A DNA stretch of 50,019 nt from Ignavibacteriales bacterium (GTDB taxonomy: Bacteria > Bacteroidota > Ignavibacteria > Ignavibacteriales > SURF-24), in NCBI GenBank assembly GCA_026390815.1, contig JAPLFH010000053.1:1-50019 (forward strand). The letters run 5' to 3'. A model generated the notes under the pieces. The model was not told where the DNA came from. It saw only the letters and a list, made by a program, of their open reading frames with translations, and ran no database searches. Position numbers and translations under genes: made by a program. Below are positions 15,745 to 25,237 of this stretch, one piece after another; positions within the stretch are counted from its first letter, which is position 1, and every line of letters starts with the position of its first letter.

Positions 15745-18165
15745 CTACCAGTAATCTGAAAAAGATACTTCAATGGAAGGTTCATATTCAGTACTATTCC
15801 ACAAAGTGGAACCATATGAACTCTCCCCGGTAATTTTTCCATCTTTGTCTTTAGAAATTTTTGTCCCGGAAATTACGGTCATATGCGATTGAACTCCACT
15901 CCCCTTTAATTTATAAATAACACTATTAAGAACAAATGGAGGGTCTTGTGTAAATGAATCGAGTTGTATATTGGTTCCGGCAAGTTGTTCTGTCTCTGTA
16001 TATGTAGTTAGGTCATAAAAAGCATAGCTTGCTGATACAGAAGCAGAAAAGCTTAACATTGTTCTTCCATCATTTGATACTGTTCCTGTAAATTGTAATG
16101 TTCTGCTGCCCGATTTTGCTCCCTGATAAATTGCATCCAGAAAGGTACCATTTGCGGTAAAGGTATTCCCGTTCCAAACAACAGGGATTTCCGTAGAAAG
16201 ATTTGCATTACTTGCCATATACATCATCATACCAAAAGAAGCCCCGGTGGATGATAAATGATCTCCGTATAAAGTAACATCAGCAGCGGTGCATTTATGT
16301 AAGATGTCTATTATGTTAACGTTATTAATTTTAGCTGTGGTAGTTGCAGAGCCAACAAGTTTATTATTGGAATTATCATACAATTTTACTTCAACAGAGA
16401 ATTCACCTTCTTTAGTAAATTTATGAACTACAACACTATCATTATTCTTTGTAACCTCACTGGTTTCATCACCGAAAGTCCATACATACTTGGCGTTTTG
16501 AGGTGCAGTGCCATTGGTTCTTGCAGTGATTGTAACATCTTCATTGGGTTTACCTGCAATTGGATTTGGATCAATTCTAAGAGACGAATAATAAATGTTG
16601 AACCATTTGAAATCCAGAAAACGCCATTTATCATTGCCAATACGCCCTTGTATATATAGTCCTAATTTATTTAAACCAGCTTTTAATGGTATTACAGGTA
16701 TTCCCTTGAATTCATCTGCCTGTACGGAAATTTTATTCCCCTTATCGTTAAAAACCTGGACCCACAGATAAGACGTTCCGCCAATACATGCTGAAGCAGG
16801 ACCATTACCATAAACTTTCAATGTATCCTTTTCTGTATTCATTTGGTCAGTTAGTTCTTTATCATTGTCATTTTTTATTTTCAATTGATATGCAGGAAAT
16901 AAGTCATTCCCAATGGTTTTATTCTCTACTTCAGTCCAGCGTTGTCCAATTTTTTCGAACGAGAATAAAGAGGACTTTGCTACATAGTTTATTTCCGGGT
17001 ATATCGTGGGGGGATCATTAGCGTTTGCCTTTGACTCATAAGGAATAAACTTTCCATCGGAGCCCAACGAAATAAGACGTGAATAACTGGAGGGAAAATT
17101 AGGATCAGCAATTGACAAGACACGAAAGTTCGTCTTGTAGACAATCATCGCATGTCCACCAGTAGCATTCCAAATCTCTGTTAGCTGAGGTTGCTTTGTT
17201 AGATGAATTGCATAAGCAAAAGCAAGATAATGCAAACTATCGCGGGAAAATCTTTTAGTACCAATATTATTAAAGTTTACAAGCCAAGCTTGCCGGGTTG
17301 CTGGGTTCTGGTCTTTCCACACAACTGATGCAAATCTAAAACCTCCAGGATTATCCTGCCAAAGGTCCCCCGGAATTGTTTCGAAGCGCCCATATAGTGA
17401 TGGTTCATTCATACCCAATTTATGAACATTATAATACCACATTGCCGTCATGCTTTGTCCTGTACAATGACCGCCTGGCGCAATATACGATCCGTAGTTC
17501 GCAAACTCCCAATCATCTATACCAGGCCGGAATCCAGATTCCTGTAGTTCGAAGAGCTTTGATGTTTGCATTGAAGCGGCGATGATATCAACATACGTCT
17601 TTGGAGCCATAATTCCATTACTGCTTAATTGTTTTCCTAAGGATTTACCATTGCTTAAATGATTACCAGAAAAGTGCCGGGTTGCCAACACAATTTCATT
17701 GTCGTTAATTGCAATAACTGGTATGCCTTCCAGCTCACCTGATTCTTCGTTGTAATAGAAACCCATTGCAAATTGTCCCGGAGGAACTGTAGCAGGCAGC
17801 TTCAAAGTCATAACAGAATCAGCATAACCGCCACCATAGTCTATTCGAATCATTGGTGTTATTGGATTAAAGTCCGGACCAAATTTATGCTCCTTTATTT
17901 CTGCATAACTAATTTTGAAATTTTTTGTTTGTGTAAATGCACTTGTTGGAACAATGATTTCCATTCCATTTAATTTATCTCCAGGTTTATCTACTTTAAT
18001 TGTTCCACCTGTAGAACCAATAGATTGAGTTTTTAAATCGATTGATTCCCCAACAGTAACTTTGCCTGAATTCTCTTCCGGTCCGGTTGGATTATCGCTA
18101 CTCTTTTTGCAGCTTGAAAAGGATATTAGAATTGCTCCAACAATTAGTAAAATATTTTTTTTCAT
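15745..18165 (-). CDS. Large lipoprotein with Cys/His/Asp domain and PKD domain (paralogue B)
   Basis: The chosen start is the ATG at 18165, with AGGGAAG upstream and a lipoprotein signal immediately after (ILLIVGAILISFSSCKKS). The frame continues to 18231, but that extension would bury the signal. The architecture matches paralogue A: a ZU5-like domain (GGTIKVDKPGDKLNGMEII), then GGHCTGQSMTAMWYY (Cys234), GGHAMIVYK (His338) and IADPNFP (Asp354). Next comes a PKD domain (YVWTFGDETSEV), then a different C-terminal domain. The conserved Cys, His and Asp in otherwise diverged paralogues argue for a catalytic role, probably a cysteine peptidase or transferase on the cell surface. It is transcribed separately from A, with its own terminator. 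Confidence 0.75.
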   Translation of the reverse strand: MKKNILLIVGAILISFSSCKKSSDNPTGPEENSGKVTVGESIDLKTQSIGSTGGTIKVDKPGDKLNGMEIIVPTSAFTQTKNFKISYAEIKEHKFGPDFNPITPMIRIDYGGGYADSVMTLKLPATVPPGQFAMGFYYNEESGELEGIPVIAINDNEIVLATRHFSGNHLSNGKSLGKQLSSNGIMAPKTYVDIIAASMQTSKLFELQESGFRPGIDDWEFANYGSYIAPGGHCTGQSMTAMWYYNVHKLGMNEPSLYGRFETIPGDLWQDNPGGFRFASVVWKDQNPATRQAWLVNFNNIGTKRFSRDSLHYLAFAYAIHLTKQPQLTEIWNATGGHAMIVYKTNFRVLSIADPNFPSSYSRLISLGSDGKFIPYESKANANDPPTIYPEINYVAKSSLFSFEKIGQRWTEVENKTIGNDLFPAYQLKIKNDNDKELTDQMNTEKDTLKVYGNGPASACIGGTSYLWVQVFNDKGNKISVQADEFKGIPVIPLKAGLNKLGLYIQGRIGNDKWRFLDFKWFNIYYSSLRIDPNPIAGKPNEDVTITARTNGTAPQNAKYVWTFGDETSEVTKNNDSVVVHKFTKEGEFSVEVKLYDNSNNKLVGSATTTAKINNVNIIDILHKCTAADVTLYGDHLSSTGASFGMMMYMASNANLSTEIPVVWNGNTFTANGTFLDAIYQGAKSGSRTLQFTGTVSNDGRTMLSFSASVSASYAFYDLTTYTETEQLAGTNIQLDSFTQDPPFVLNSVIYKLKGSGVQSHMTVISGTKISKDKDGKITGESSYGSTLWNSTEYEPSIEVSFSDYW

Positions 18166-18309
18166 GACTTCCCTGCTTTTAATAATTAACGCTTCAAAAT
18201 AAGCTTTAATCTTCAGAAAAAACAATGACACATTTGTGTCATAATTTCAATTATAAATATTTGGCAACATCAATTTTTATTGGTTGGAAGTAAAAAACAG
18301 AAATTTGTG

Positions 18310-18936
18310 TTAATCAAATTCAGTTTGCCAGTCGTCGGTTTCATTCTCAGCAAAAAATCTTTTTAATTGATTGAGGGTTATTCTTCCTGTTGATAAAGTA
18401 AGGTCTTGAATTTCATTTAAGTTATAGAAATCGACTCCGTTTGTTTCATTGCTTACAGTTTCTATTCCACCCACAATTTCGCAATAGAAAAATGCCTTAA
18501 AAACATGGAATGGATAAGGTGGCAAGTGCCCTTGTTTGTCGCGATCATATAATGCCAGCAGTTTGTTAGCTTTTACTCTAAATCCAGATTCTTCAAAAAC
18601 TTCTCTTTCAACTGATTGGGATGGTGTTTCATTAGGATCTGCCCAACCACCCGGAAGTGTCCAACCTCCATCAAGGATTTCTTTAACCAGAAGGATTTTA
18701 TTATCCCTGAATACTACTCCGCGAACATCAATTTTTGGCGTGGCATAACCTTTCTCCTGGCTGAATAAATGTTCGATGATTTCAGAATCGACACTTGTGT
18801 GTGCAGACATTATCTCTGCTGCAATCTTTCGGATGGAATTATATCTTTCTTCATCAAATTGATTTTGACAAAAAGTTAAACCGTTCTGTGCTATTGCCTG
18901 TAACTCGCGCGCCCATATAAGCCATTTGGGGATCAT
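18310..18936 (-). CDS. Nudix hydrolase with N-terminal helical Nudix-associated domain
   Basis: Residues 1-60 form a helical domain (WLIWARELQAIAQNGLTFC, DEERYNSIRKIAAEIM) as found in YjhB-type Nudix proteins. Residues about 68-200 are the Nudix fold, with a complete Nudix box from GGWADPNETPSQSVEREVFE into ESGF. The preceding LVKEILDGGWTLPGG is also typical. These enzymes hydrolyse nucleoside diphosphates linked to another group; ADP-ribose or CDP-alcohols are reported for relatives of this subfamily, but specificity is not readable here. AGGAAAA lies 7 bases before the ATG. It is transcribed alone on the minus strand. Confidence 0.9.
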   Translation of the reverse strand: MIPKWLIWARELQAIAQNGLTFCQNQFDEERYNSIRKIAAEIMSAHTSVDSEIIEHLFSQEKGYATPKIDVRGVVFRDNKILLVKEILDGGWTLPGGWADPNETPSQSVEREVFEESGFRVKANKLLALYDRDKQGHLPPYPFHVFKAFFYCEIVGGIETVSNETNGVDFYNLNEIQDLTLSTGRITLNQLKRFFAENETDDWQTEFD

Positions 18937-19169
18937 ATAATTTTCCTGATAATTTTAGTTGTAAAGAAAATAATTTATTAGGAGACTTCAAAATAAGAAA
19001 CGGCGAAAATACGAATCGGAGAAACGGGGAATTAGGGAATCGGAGACTTGGAGGAGATGAGTTAGCTAAGAATAATTGGTTAGCAGAAGCTTAGTAAGTT
19101 AACTCCAAATTCCAGATGCTGGTGGTTTACCATATAACCAATCCAGCATCAGGAATCTATAATAAAGAT

Positions 19170-22100
19170 TTACCTCATTAAAACCATTTTACGTGTTTGT
19201 GTAAAACTACCGGAATTTATTGAATAAAAATAAACTCCACTGGAAACAGAATTACCAAAACGATTCTTTCCATCCCAGGCAATCTCATAGGTACCAGCAG
19301 ATTGCTTAGAATTAACTAACTCAGAAACTTCTTTACCATTTATATCGTACACAATAATTTTAACATGCTGCTCTTGTGGAATGCTGTATTTTATAATTGT
19401 TGTAGGATTAAATGGATTTGGAAAATTTTGTTTTAAGAAAAATTCCTTTGGAGCGTCAGCAACATCATCAACTCCAACTGCATTAGCATTAACAAGAATA
19501 CTAACAGGAAGAGTTATATTTCCACCATTACTATTAATTATAACCTGTCCCTGATAATTACCTTCGGGTACTCCATTAGCATCGTAAATGATATTGATGC
19601 GCATAGAACCACCTGGTGCAATTGAACCACTTGAAGGAATTGCCGTTAGTTTGCTGTTACCTCCACCGGTTACTGTAATTTGTGCCTGGGTTTGTCCTGT
19701 CCCTCCTTTGTCATCAGTTACAGTTAAAGTAAATGTGTAAACATTCGGTTGATTATAGGAATGAGTTTCCATTTTTTGACTGCTTGTAGTCTGATCACCA
19801 AAATTCCAGGAATACTGCACGATTTGTCCATCATTATCAAAAGACTGTGAAGCATCAAAATTAATCGATTCGCCAACCTGTGCTGTAGTTTTAGAAACAG
19901 ATGCAATTGCAGTAGGATTTTGATTTCCACCTCCACCAGCCAATGTTCCAACTGCTCTTATTAGAAAAGCACCATTCTGAAATCCATTTGTTCCACTAAG
20001 ATCTACAAGAGCGGTACCTGCTTCATTTACATAGAAACTCTTTCCTGTTACAAGTCCATTCTTATCTACACCAGCCGGAAAAGCAATAAAACTGAAATCT
20101 GTTTCTACTAAAATGTAAAACTTTTTACCTGCCGTAAAATTTAGTGCGGGATTAAGATTAACTGTAAGCCATTCACCCTGAGAAGATAAATTAAAGGTTA
20201 TAGTTCCTTCAGCAATTTTTACTAATGCGTCATCCATAACTGCCACATACACATCGTTTGTTAAAGCTGTTTCTGTGCGCATATAAAACTCAAAGCTGTC
20301 CATAGTTAATCCTTTTGTACCCAGATCAAATTCATTAACCCAGGCAAAATTACTTCCGGTACCCCAACCAAAAAAATCATCGGATGTTTGATTACCATCA
20401 TCAAGAACAAGAATATCAGTCCCTAAACCAGATGTAGGTGAGGATTTTTTCAATTCGAATTTTCTGCTGTCATTATTAACATAACCTGGCTTATTACCAG
20501 AGCTATTATTTGAAAAACTAAATCCCGAAGGTACTGGTTTGGCAAGCACATTAATCATTGCAGTATTTGGTTTGAATGAAGAAGCCAATCTACCATTTGC
20601 TGTAATATTAAAGTTCAAATCCGCGGTGCCTGTGTTGGATAAAATAAAATTAGTGGAGCCTTTTTGTCCTGGCTTTGCTTCTACATTTAATTGCTGTGAG
20701 TTAACAGATGCAACTGCATTTCCCGTACTGCTGCCCGAATTTGTAACAAACATACCTCTGCCATGTGTTGCGGCAACTATCTTTCCATCAGACTTTCTGG
20801 AAGCGATATAATTAACTACTACATTTCCAATTTCATTTGCTCCTTCCTGCACCCAGTTAGTGTTTGCACCGTTCAATTGGGAAGTTGAAAAAACACCAAT
20901 ACTGGTTGCCACCAAATAAAGGTTACCATTGTTAGTTGGTAAAATTGATGCCGCTCTGATTGACGGTCCCGGGTTTTGTTGTGTGCCTTCCAGGTTACCT
21001 TCAATGGGTTCGTAAGTTTGCCCACCGTTAGAGGAATGATAAAGTCCAACAACATTATAATTTGAATACACAACAATAATTTCATTTGCATCATCCGGAT
21101 TTACTGCAATATGATGAACATACGCTCCTTGTGCAGAATTTGGAACTGATATTTCCTGTCCAGGTCCATTTGCTGTATTTGAATTTTCGAGACGATAAAT
21201 TTTAGGTGGATCTTGCCGGCTGCTTAATCCATAATATAAAACGTGTCCAGGATTTTTGGAAGCCATTAATGTTGAAATTAAATATCCTTCGGGAACACTA
21301 ACTGTCATTTGAGACCAGCCAACTGTTGTTCCTGATTGTTCAAAATTGGGAATGCTGCCAAGCTGATTATTTCTCCATAATACATTTGAAGCCGGATAAT
21401 ACATTACATTTTCATCAACAGGATCGACAACAAAAGGTGTAATAAAAAGTTGGTTAGTGGCATTTTTAGGTAATATAGAAGACCAGCCTAAATTAAAATC
21501 AGGCTTACCCAGATTGTCATAAGTAACTCTAACAACGTTACCTTTTTGAGATGAAGTATAAGCAAAGTCCTGCCCAAAATAAGCATAAGAACCATCACCT
21601 GAACTTACATCAGTAGAGGCACTTGTTGTTGTACCATCAAAAGTAAAGAACGGACTGCCATTATCCTGTGCACCACCCATTAAGCGATTATCATTTGGTT
21701 TATCCGGTATTGCAACCATATAAAATTGTGTTACATTGTAACCATTATTTTTCTTTTCCCAGGGAAAATAATCGGCAAAGGAATTATTTCTTACATCTGT
21801 TGTGTAAGTTAAACCACCATCATTACCCCACCACATTTTATTAGGATTGGTTGGATCGAAAGCAAATGAATGAATATCTGGATGAAAGTTAGGATAACCA
21901 AAAGTTACAGTATTATATCCTCCAATCCAGGTGTTTTTCATATCAGTTGGTTTTGTAGCAAATCCATCTGTAGTTCTGAATAAACATGTACCGGCAATCA
22001 AAATAAAATTTTCATCATCAGGCTTAACTGCAAGTACCATATCATAATTACCCTGTGTAGTTAAAAAACCATTTTTTTCTGCAACCCCACCTTGGGCTGA

Positions 22101-23234
22101 AAAGTCAGGAAGATTGCTAGTTCTATCTTCTGCTGCGCCTGTACCAAAATTTAATTTATAAAACCGCACATCTTCGCGACCTTTTGCATCAACATTGCCA
22201 GTGTTGGTAAAAGAATAAAACACATTTGTATTTGAAGGAGCAAACGCTAATACGCTGCGATAATGACTCTGAGGAAAATTATTTGGTGTAATGTTTGTCC
22301 AATTGTCCCCATCATTAACTGATTTGTAAATACCCGGATTATCTTTAGCTGTAACTCCTTGGAATGGAACTGAAATAATTGCCGCTAATTTGCCATCGGA
22401 AGATACCGCAACATCACTAAATATATGCTCATTAGTTCCACCAAGAACATTTGTAAACGTATTACCACCATCTTTTGATCTAAAAATTCCAGCACCGTTT
22501 TCTGCCACATACACATTTCCAGAAACTGGATGCACAACAACTTTTATAGCATAATCAAAGTCACCATCCCATGCTGTTGGATTTGGACTTGTTGTACTTT
22601 GTAAAACATTCCAGCTTTCACCATTATCTGTAGATTTAAATACTCCGTTGCCAAAGAAAAATGCAGTAAAGCCCTGGTCAGTAGCTGAATTGGAAGAGAA
22701 TTCACCAGTTGTATAATACCAGGTATCTGTATGTCCAGCTCGTGGATCCTGGGCAAGAGATGTAACACTTAACAACTGGCTGGTAGTGCTTTTAATTTTC
22801 CAGGTTTGTCCGTTGTCTGTTGATTTCCATATTCCTCCGGAAATACCGCCGGCAATAATTGTATTTGAATTAGTAATATCCACTGCAAGAGCGCGTGTCC
22901 TCCCGCCAACATCGTAGGGACCTGCTTCCTTCCAATTTAGTGATTGCGTTGAAAAAACTTTGTTCAATTTGTTTTTTTCTGACATAAGTTTTGCAAATTG
23001 CAATTCGCGTTTTCTTATGCTTGGAGGTATTTTTCCAGTTGCTGGATCTCTAAGCAGCATCTGGAAATATTCGTCCCTTTCCTTTGCTTCATTCAACTCT
23101 TCCGGTGCGGATGCTTTAACCATCTCTTTAAATGATGGTATATTTGCTTTCATAGAAAAGGAATACCAAATAATAACTGAAGCAGCAGTTAAAGAAACAA
23201 ATAGAATTGTTTTTAGGTTGTATATTTTTTTCAT
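19170..23234 (-). CDS. Giant T9SS-exported protein: sialidase/sortilin-like propeller, PKD domain, sorting domain
   Basis: A 1354-residue exported protein with an N-terminal hydrophobic segment (ILFVSLTAASVIIWYSF). From about residue 100 to 840 it carries BNR/sortilin-type propeller repeats with Asp-box-like strands: GGIWKSTDNGQTW, GVFKSTDNGESW, GIFRSKDGGNTF, GIYKSVNDGDNW, LYHSSNGGQTY. Residues about 1110-1200 contain a PKD domain (FDASQSFDNDGQIVQYSWNF). The last 90 residues are a complete T9SS type A sorting domain (FFLKQNFPNPFNPTTIIKYS ... TRKMVLMR). Such proteins bind surface polymers or act as adhesins; no catalytic residues are evident. AAAGGA precedes the ATG. It follows the small lipoprotein gene by 14 bases, so the two are probably one operon. 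Confidence 0.85.
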   Translation of the reverse strand: MKKIYNLKTILFVSLTAASVIIWYSFSMKANIPSFKEMVKASAPEELNEAKERDEYFQMLLRDPATGKIPPSIRKRELQFAKLMSEKNKLNKVFSTQSLNWKEAGPYDVGGRTRALAVDITNSNTIIAGGISGGIWKSTDNGQTWKIKSTTSQLLSVTSLAQDPRAGHTDTWYYTTGEFSSNSATDQGFTAFFFGNGVFKSTDNGESWNVLQSTTSPNPTAWDGDFDYAIKVVVHPVSGNVYVAENGAGIFRSKDGGNTFTNVLGGTNEHIFSDVAVSSDGKLAAIISVPFQGVTAKDNPGIYKSVNDGDNWTNITPNNFPQSHYRSVLAFAPSNTNVFYSFTNTGNVDAKGREDVRFYKLNFGTGAAEDRTSNLPDFSAQGGVAEKNGFLTTQGNYDMVLAVKPDDENFILIAGTCLFRTTDGFATKPTDMKNTWIGGYNTVTFGYPNFHPDIHSFAFDPTNPNKMWWGNDGGLTYTTDVRNNSFADYFPWEKKNNGYNVTQFYMVAIPDKPNDNRLMGGAQDNGSPFFTFDGTTTSASTDVSSGDGSYAYFGQDFAYTSSQKGNVVRVTYDNLGKPDFNLGWSSILPKNATNQLFITPFVVDPVDENVMYYPASNVLWRNNQLGSIPNFEQSGTTVGWSQMTVSVPEGYLISTLMASKNPGHVLYYGLSSRQDPPKIYRLENSNTANGPGQEISVPNSAQGAYVHHIAVNPDDANEIIVVYSNYNVVGLYHSSNGGQTYEPIEGNLEGTQQNPGPSIRAASILPTNNGNLYLVATSIGVFSTSQLNGANTNWVQEGANEIGNVVVNYIASRKSDGKIVAATHGRGMFVTNSGSSTGNAVASVNSQQLNVEAKPGQKGSTNFILSNTGTADLNFNITANGRLASSFKPNTAMINVLAKPVPSGFSFSNNSSGNKPGYVNNDSRKFELKKSSPTSGLGTDILVLDDGNQTSDDFFGWGTGSNFAWVNEFDLGTKGLTMDSFEFYMRTETALTNDVYVAVMDDALVKIAEGTITFNLSSQGEWLTVNLNPALNFTAGKKFYILVETDFSFIAFPAGVDKNGLVTGKSFYVNEAGTALVDLSGTNGFQNGAFLIRAVGTLAGGGGNQNPTAIASVSKTTAQVGESINFDASQSFDNDGQIVQYSWNFGDQTTSSQKMETHSYNQPNVYTFTLTVTDDKGGTGQTQAQITVTGGGNSKLTAIPSSGSIAPGGSMRINIIYDANGVPEGNYQGQVIINSNGGNITLPVSILVNANAVGVDDVADAPKEFFLKQNFPNPFNPTTIIKYSIPQEQHVKIIVYDINGKEVSELVNSKQSAGTYEIAWDGKNRFGNSVSSGVYFYSINSGSFTQTRKMVLMR

Positions 23235-23248
23235 ATTTCTATCCTTTG

Positions 23249-23737
23249 TTATTTATTTACTTTAATTACATTCCAATAAGAATTGTTAGTTTCATTCATC
23301 CTGGAATAATTTTGAATCAATAAATTGTATTCACCATTAATTTTAATTTCTAATTCAGTTTTTGCTTTTATTGTTTTTATCAAATCATTTGAAAAATGAA
23401 TCTCAATGGTAGAACCGACTGGCAAAGGTTGTGTTGCTGCACCGTAACTTATTATTTCAAATATTTCTAAAATGCCGTTCAGTCCATCAACTTCTTCATT
23501 TAATTCTTTAATTTTTCCTGAAACAAATGCCTGAGATGGGGCAATATTTTTGTATGAATTTTCTTTTAGTAGGTTCTGCTCAAATGAATTTGTTTTATTT
23601 GTACCTTCTTGTTTGGAGGATGACGAGCTGCAACAGGAAGAAATATTGAACAGAATTATGCTTGGCAATAACAACTTTTTTAAAGCAAAATTTAGAGTTT
23701 GACTAAGATGCATTTCCATTGAATTTTTTATTTTCAT
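23249..23737 (-). CDS. Small lipoprotein upstream of the giant T9SS protein
   Basis: A hydrophobic stretch (LLLPSIILFNISSCC) with a Cys followed by a Ser-rich segment (CSSSSSKQEG) indicates a lipoprotein signal. The start is ambiguous: in-frame Met codons occur at residues 1, 7 and 9 and none has a clear ribosome site. The mature part is about 115 residues with alternating strands (GSTIEIHFSNDLIKTIKAKT, ELEIKINGEYNLLI) and no recognised domain. It lies 14 bases before the 1354-residue secreted protein and probably shares its promoter, which would sit in the 240-base divergent gap 23738-23977. A role together with that protein is inference only. Confidence 0.65.
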   Translation of the reverse strand: MKIKNSMEMHLSQTLNFALKKLLLPSIILFNISSCCSSSSSKQEGTNKTNSFEQNLLKENSYKNIAPSQAFVSGKIKELNEEVDGLNGILEIFEIISYGAATQPLPVGSTIEIHFSNDLIKTIKAKTELEIKINGEYNLLIQNYSRMNETNNSYWNVIKVNK

Positions 23738-23977
23738 AATAAAACAAATCTATTTTATTTTAATGCAGCGTAAATAATCAGATAAGAAGAAAACCGCTTA
23801 ACTACTTTTTTATATATTTTCAGGAATTGATTCTAATAGTGCCCTTTATTATAAGATACGTTTATTTTATATTAAGTCAAGTTTATTTTGTAAAAGTTTT
23901 CTCCAATAATAACCGGTACTTAAATATTTCATTTTCATTATATTTCACAAGAGTTATTTAACAATACGAGGTTTAAG

Positions 23978-25171
23978 ATGGCAGAATTTGATCTTAAGAA
24001 AATCCAGAGCATTCTTACCAAAATGAATTTTGATGCGTGGCTGTTTTATGATTTCCGAGGTTCTAACGATTTAGCTCATCAGATATTAAACATTTCACCA
24101 GATGCTCATCTTACAAGAAGATTGTTTTACTTTGTTCCTAAGAACGGTACACCAATAAAAATATTAAATGGTATTGAAGCTTTTCATTTGGATCACCTGC
24201 CTGGTGATAAACTTACTTACTCATCGCATGCATCATTACATCAATCTCTTACAAAAATTCTTTCAAATGTAAAAGTTGTAGCGATGGAATATTCTCCGAT
24301 GAATGCAATTCCATACGTTTCTAAAGTGGATGCGGGAACAATAGAATACCTTCGAACATTTGGAATCGAAATTAAAAGCAGTTGCGATTTGATTTCAATG
24401 TTTGGCGCACAATGGACTGAGGAACAATTCGTGGAAAACAAAGTAGCAGCAAAAGCCTTGTATGATATTGTTAATTTGTCTTTCAACTTTATTAAATCTG
24501 AAATTCTTGCAGGAAAAACATTAAACGAATACACGGTTCAACAATTTATTCTTGCTGAATTTAAAAAGAGAAATATGATAACAGATTCTGATCCGATAGT
24601 TGCAGTAAATGAAAATAGCGCAAACCCACATTACGCCCCGGATAAAGAAACACATAAGAATATTAATCACGATGATTTTGTTCTGATCGATCTTTGGGCT
24701 AAGAAGAACACTCCAAAAGCAACAATGGCAGATATAACATGGACTGGTTTTCTTGGTAATTCTGTTCCAGATCGGTATAAACATATTTTTGATATTGTTT
24801 CAACGGCAAGGGATGCGGCTTTTAATTTGGTTAAGGAAAGATTTGCTGAAGGAAAAGAAGTTCGTGGGTTTGAAGTGGATGACGCAGCAAGAAAAGTAAT
24901 TGAAGATGCTGGCTATGGCGAATTTTACATCCACAGAACCGGACACTCAATTACAACGGAAACACACGGCAGTGGAGCTCATATGGATAACTTCGAAACT
25001 AAAGATGAAAGACTGATTTTACCATCAACTTCCTTTTCCATTGAACCTGGTATTTATTTATTGGAGGATTTTGGTGTGAGAAGCGAAATTGATGTTTTTA
25101 TTACTTCGGATGGTAGAGTAATTTGTACTGGAGGTGAAAGGCAAAAGGAAGTTGTGGCTATTTTAAAGTAA
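23978..25171 (+). CDS. M24-family metallopeptidase, Xaa-Pro aminopeptidase-like
   Basis: An N-terminal creatinase-like domain (residues about 1-150) is followed by the pita-bread catalytic domain. The dimetal ligands can be seen in order: Asp in VLIDLWAKK, Asp in MADITWTGF, His in GHSITTETHGSGAHMD (with RTGH just before), Glu in SIEPGIYL and Glu in VRSEIDVFI. The length of 397 residues is normal for Xaa-Pro dipeptidases/aminopeptidases. There is no signal peptide, so it should act in the cytoplasm on peptides with proline in the second position. GAGG lies 7 bases before the ATG. It lies 66 bases before the hydroxyacid dehydrogenase, possibly with a weak hairpin at 25179-25209 in between. Confidence 0.88.
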   Translation: MAEFDLKKIQSILTKMNFDAWLFYDFRGSNDLAHQILNISPDAHLTRRLFYFVPKNGTPIKILNGIEAFHLDHLPGDKLTYSSHASLHQSLTKILSNVKVVAMEYSPMNAIPYVSKVDAGTIEYLRTFGIEIKSSCDLISMFGAQWTEEQFVENKVAAKALYDIVNLSFNFIKSEILAGKTLNEYTVQQFILAEFKKRNMITDSDPIVAVNENSANPHYAPDKETHKNINHDDFVLIDLWAKKNTPKATMADITWTGFLGNSVPDRYKHIFDIVSTARDAAFNLVKERFAEGKEVRGFEVDDAARKVIEDAGYGEFYIHRTGHSITTETHGSGAHMDNFETKDERLILPSTSFSIEPGIYLLEDFGVRSEIDVFITSDGRVICTGGERQKEVVAILK

Positions 25172-25178
25172 ATTTTTC

Positions 25179-25209
25179 GAGATGATATTGCTTTTAGAAA
25201 TGTTATCTC
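25179..25209 (+). terminator. Possible weak terminator or hairpin after the M24 peptidase gene
   Basis: GAGATGATAT and ATGTTATCTC form a 10-base stem with two G-T pairs around an 11-base loop, followed by TTCTTAGTTG. Weak; it may only attenuate readthrough into the next gene. Confidence 0.35.
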
Positions 25210-25237
25210 TTCTTAGTTGTAATTTAATGAGGTGTAA

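Noticed and set aside
20539-20811. 90-codon plus-strand ORF
   Set aside because: It is antisense to the well-supported 1354-residue secreted protein and shows no independent features.
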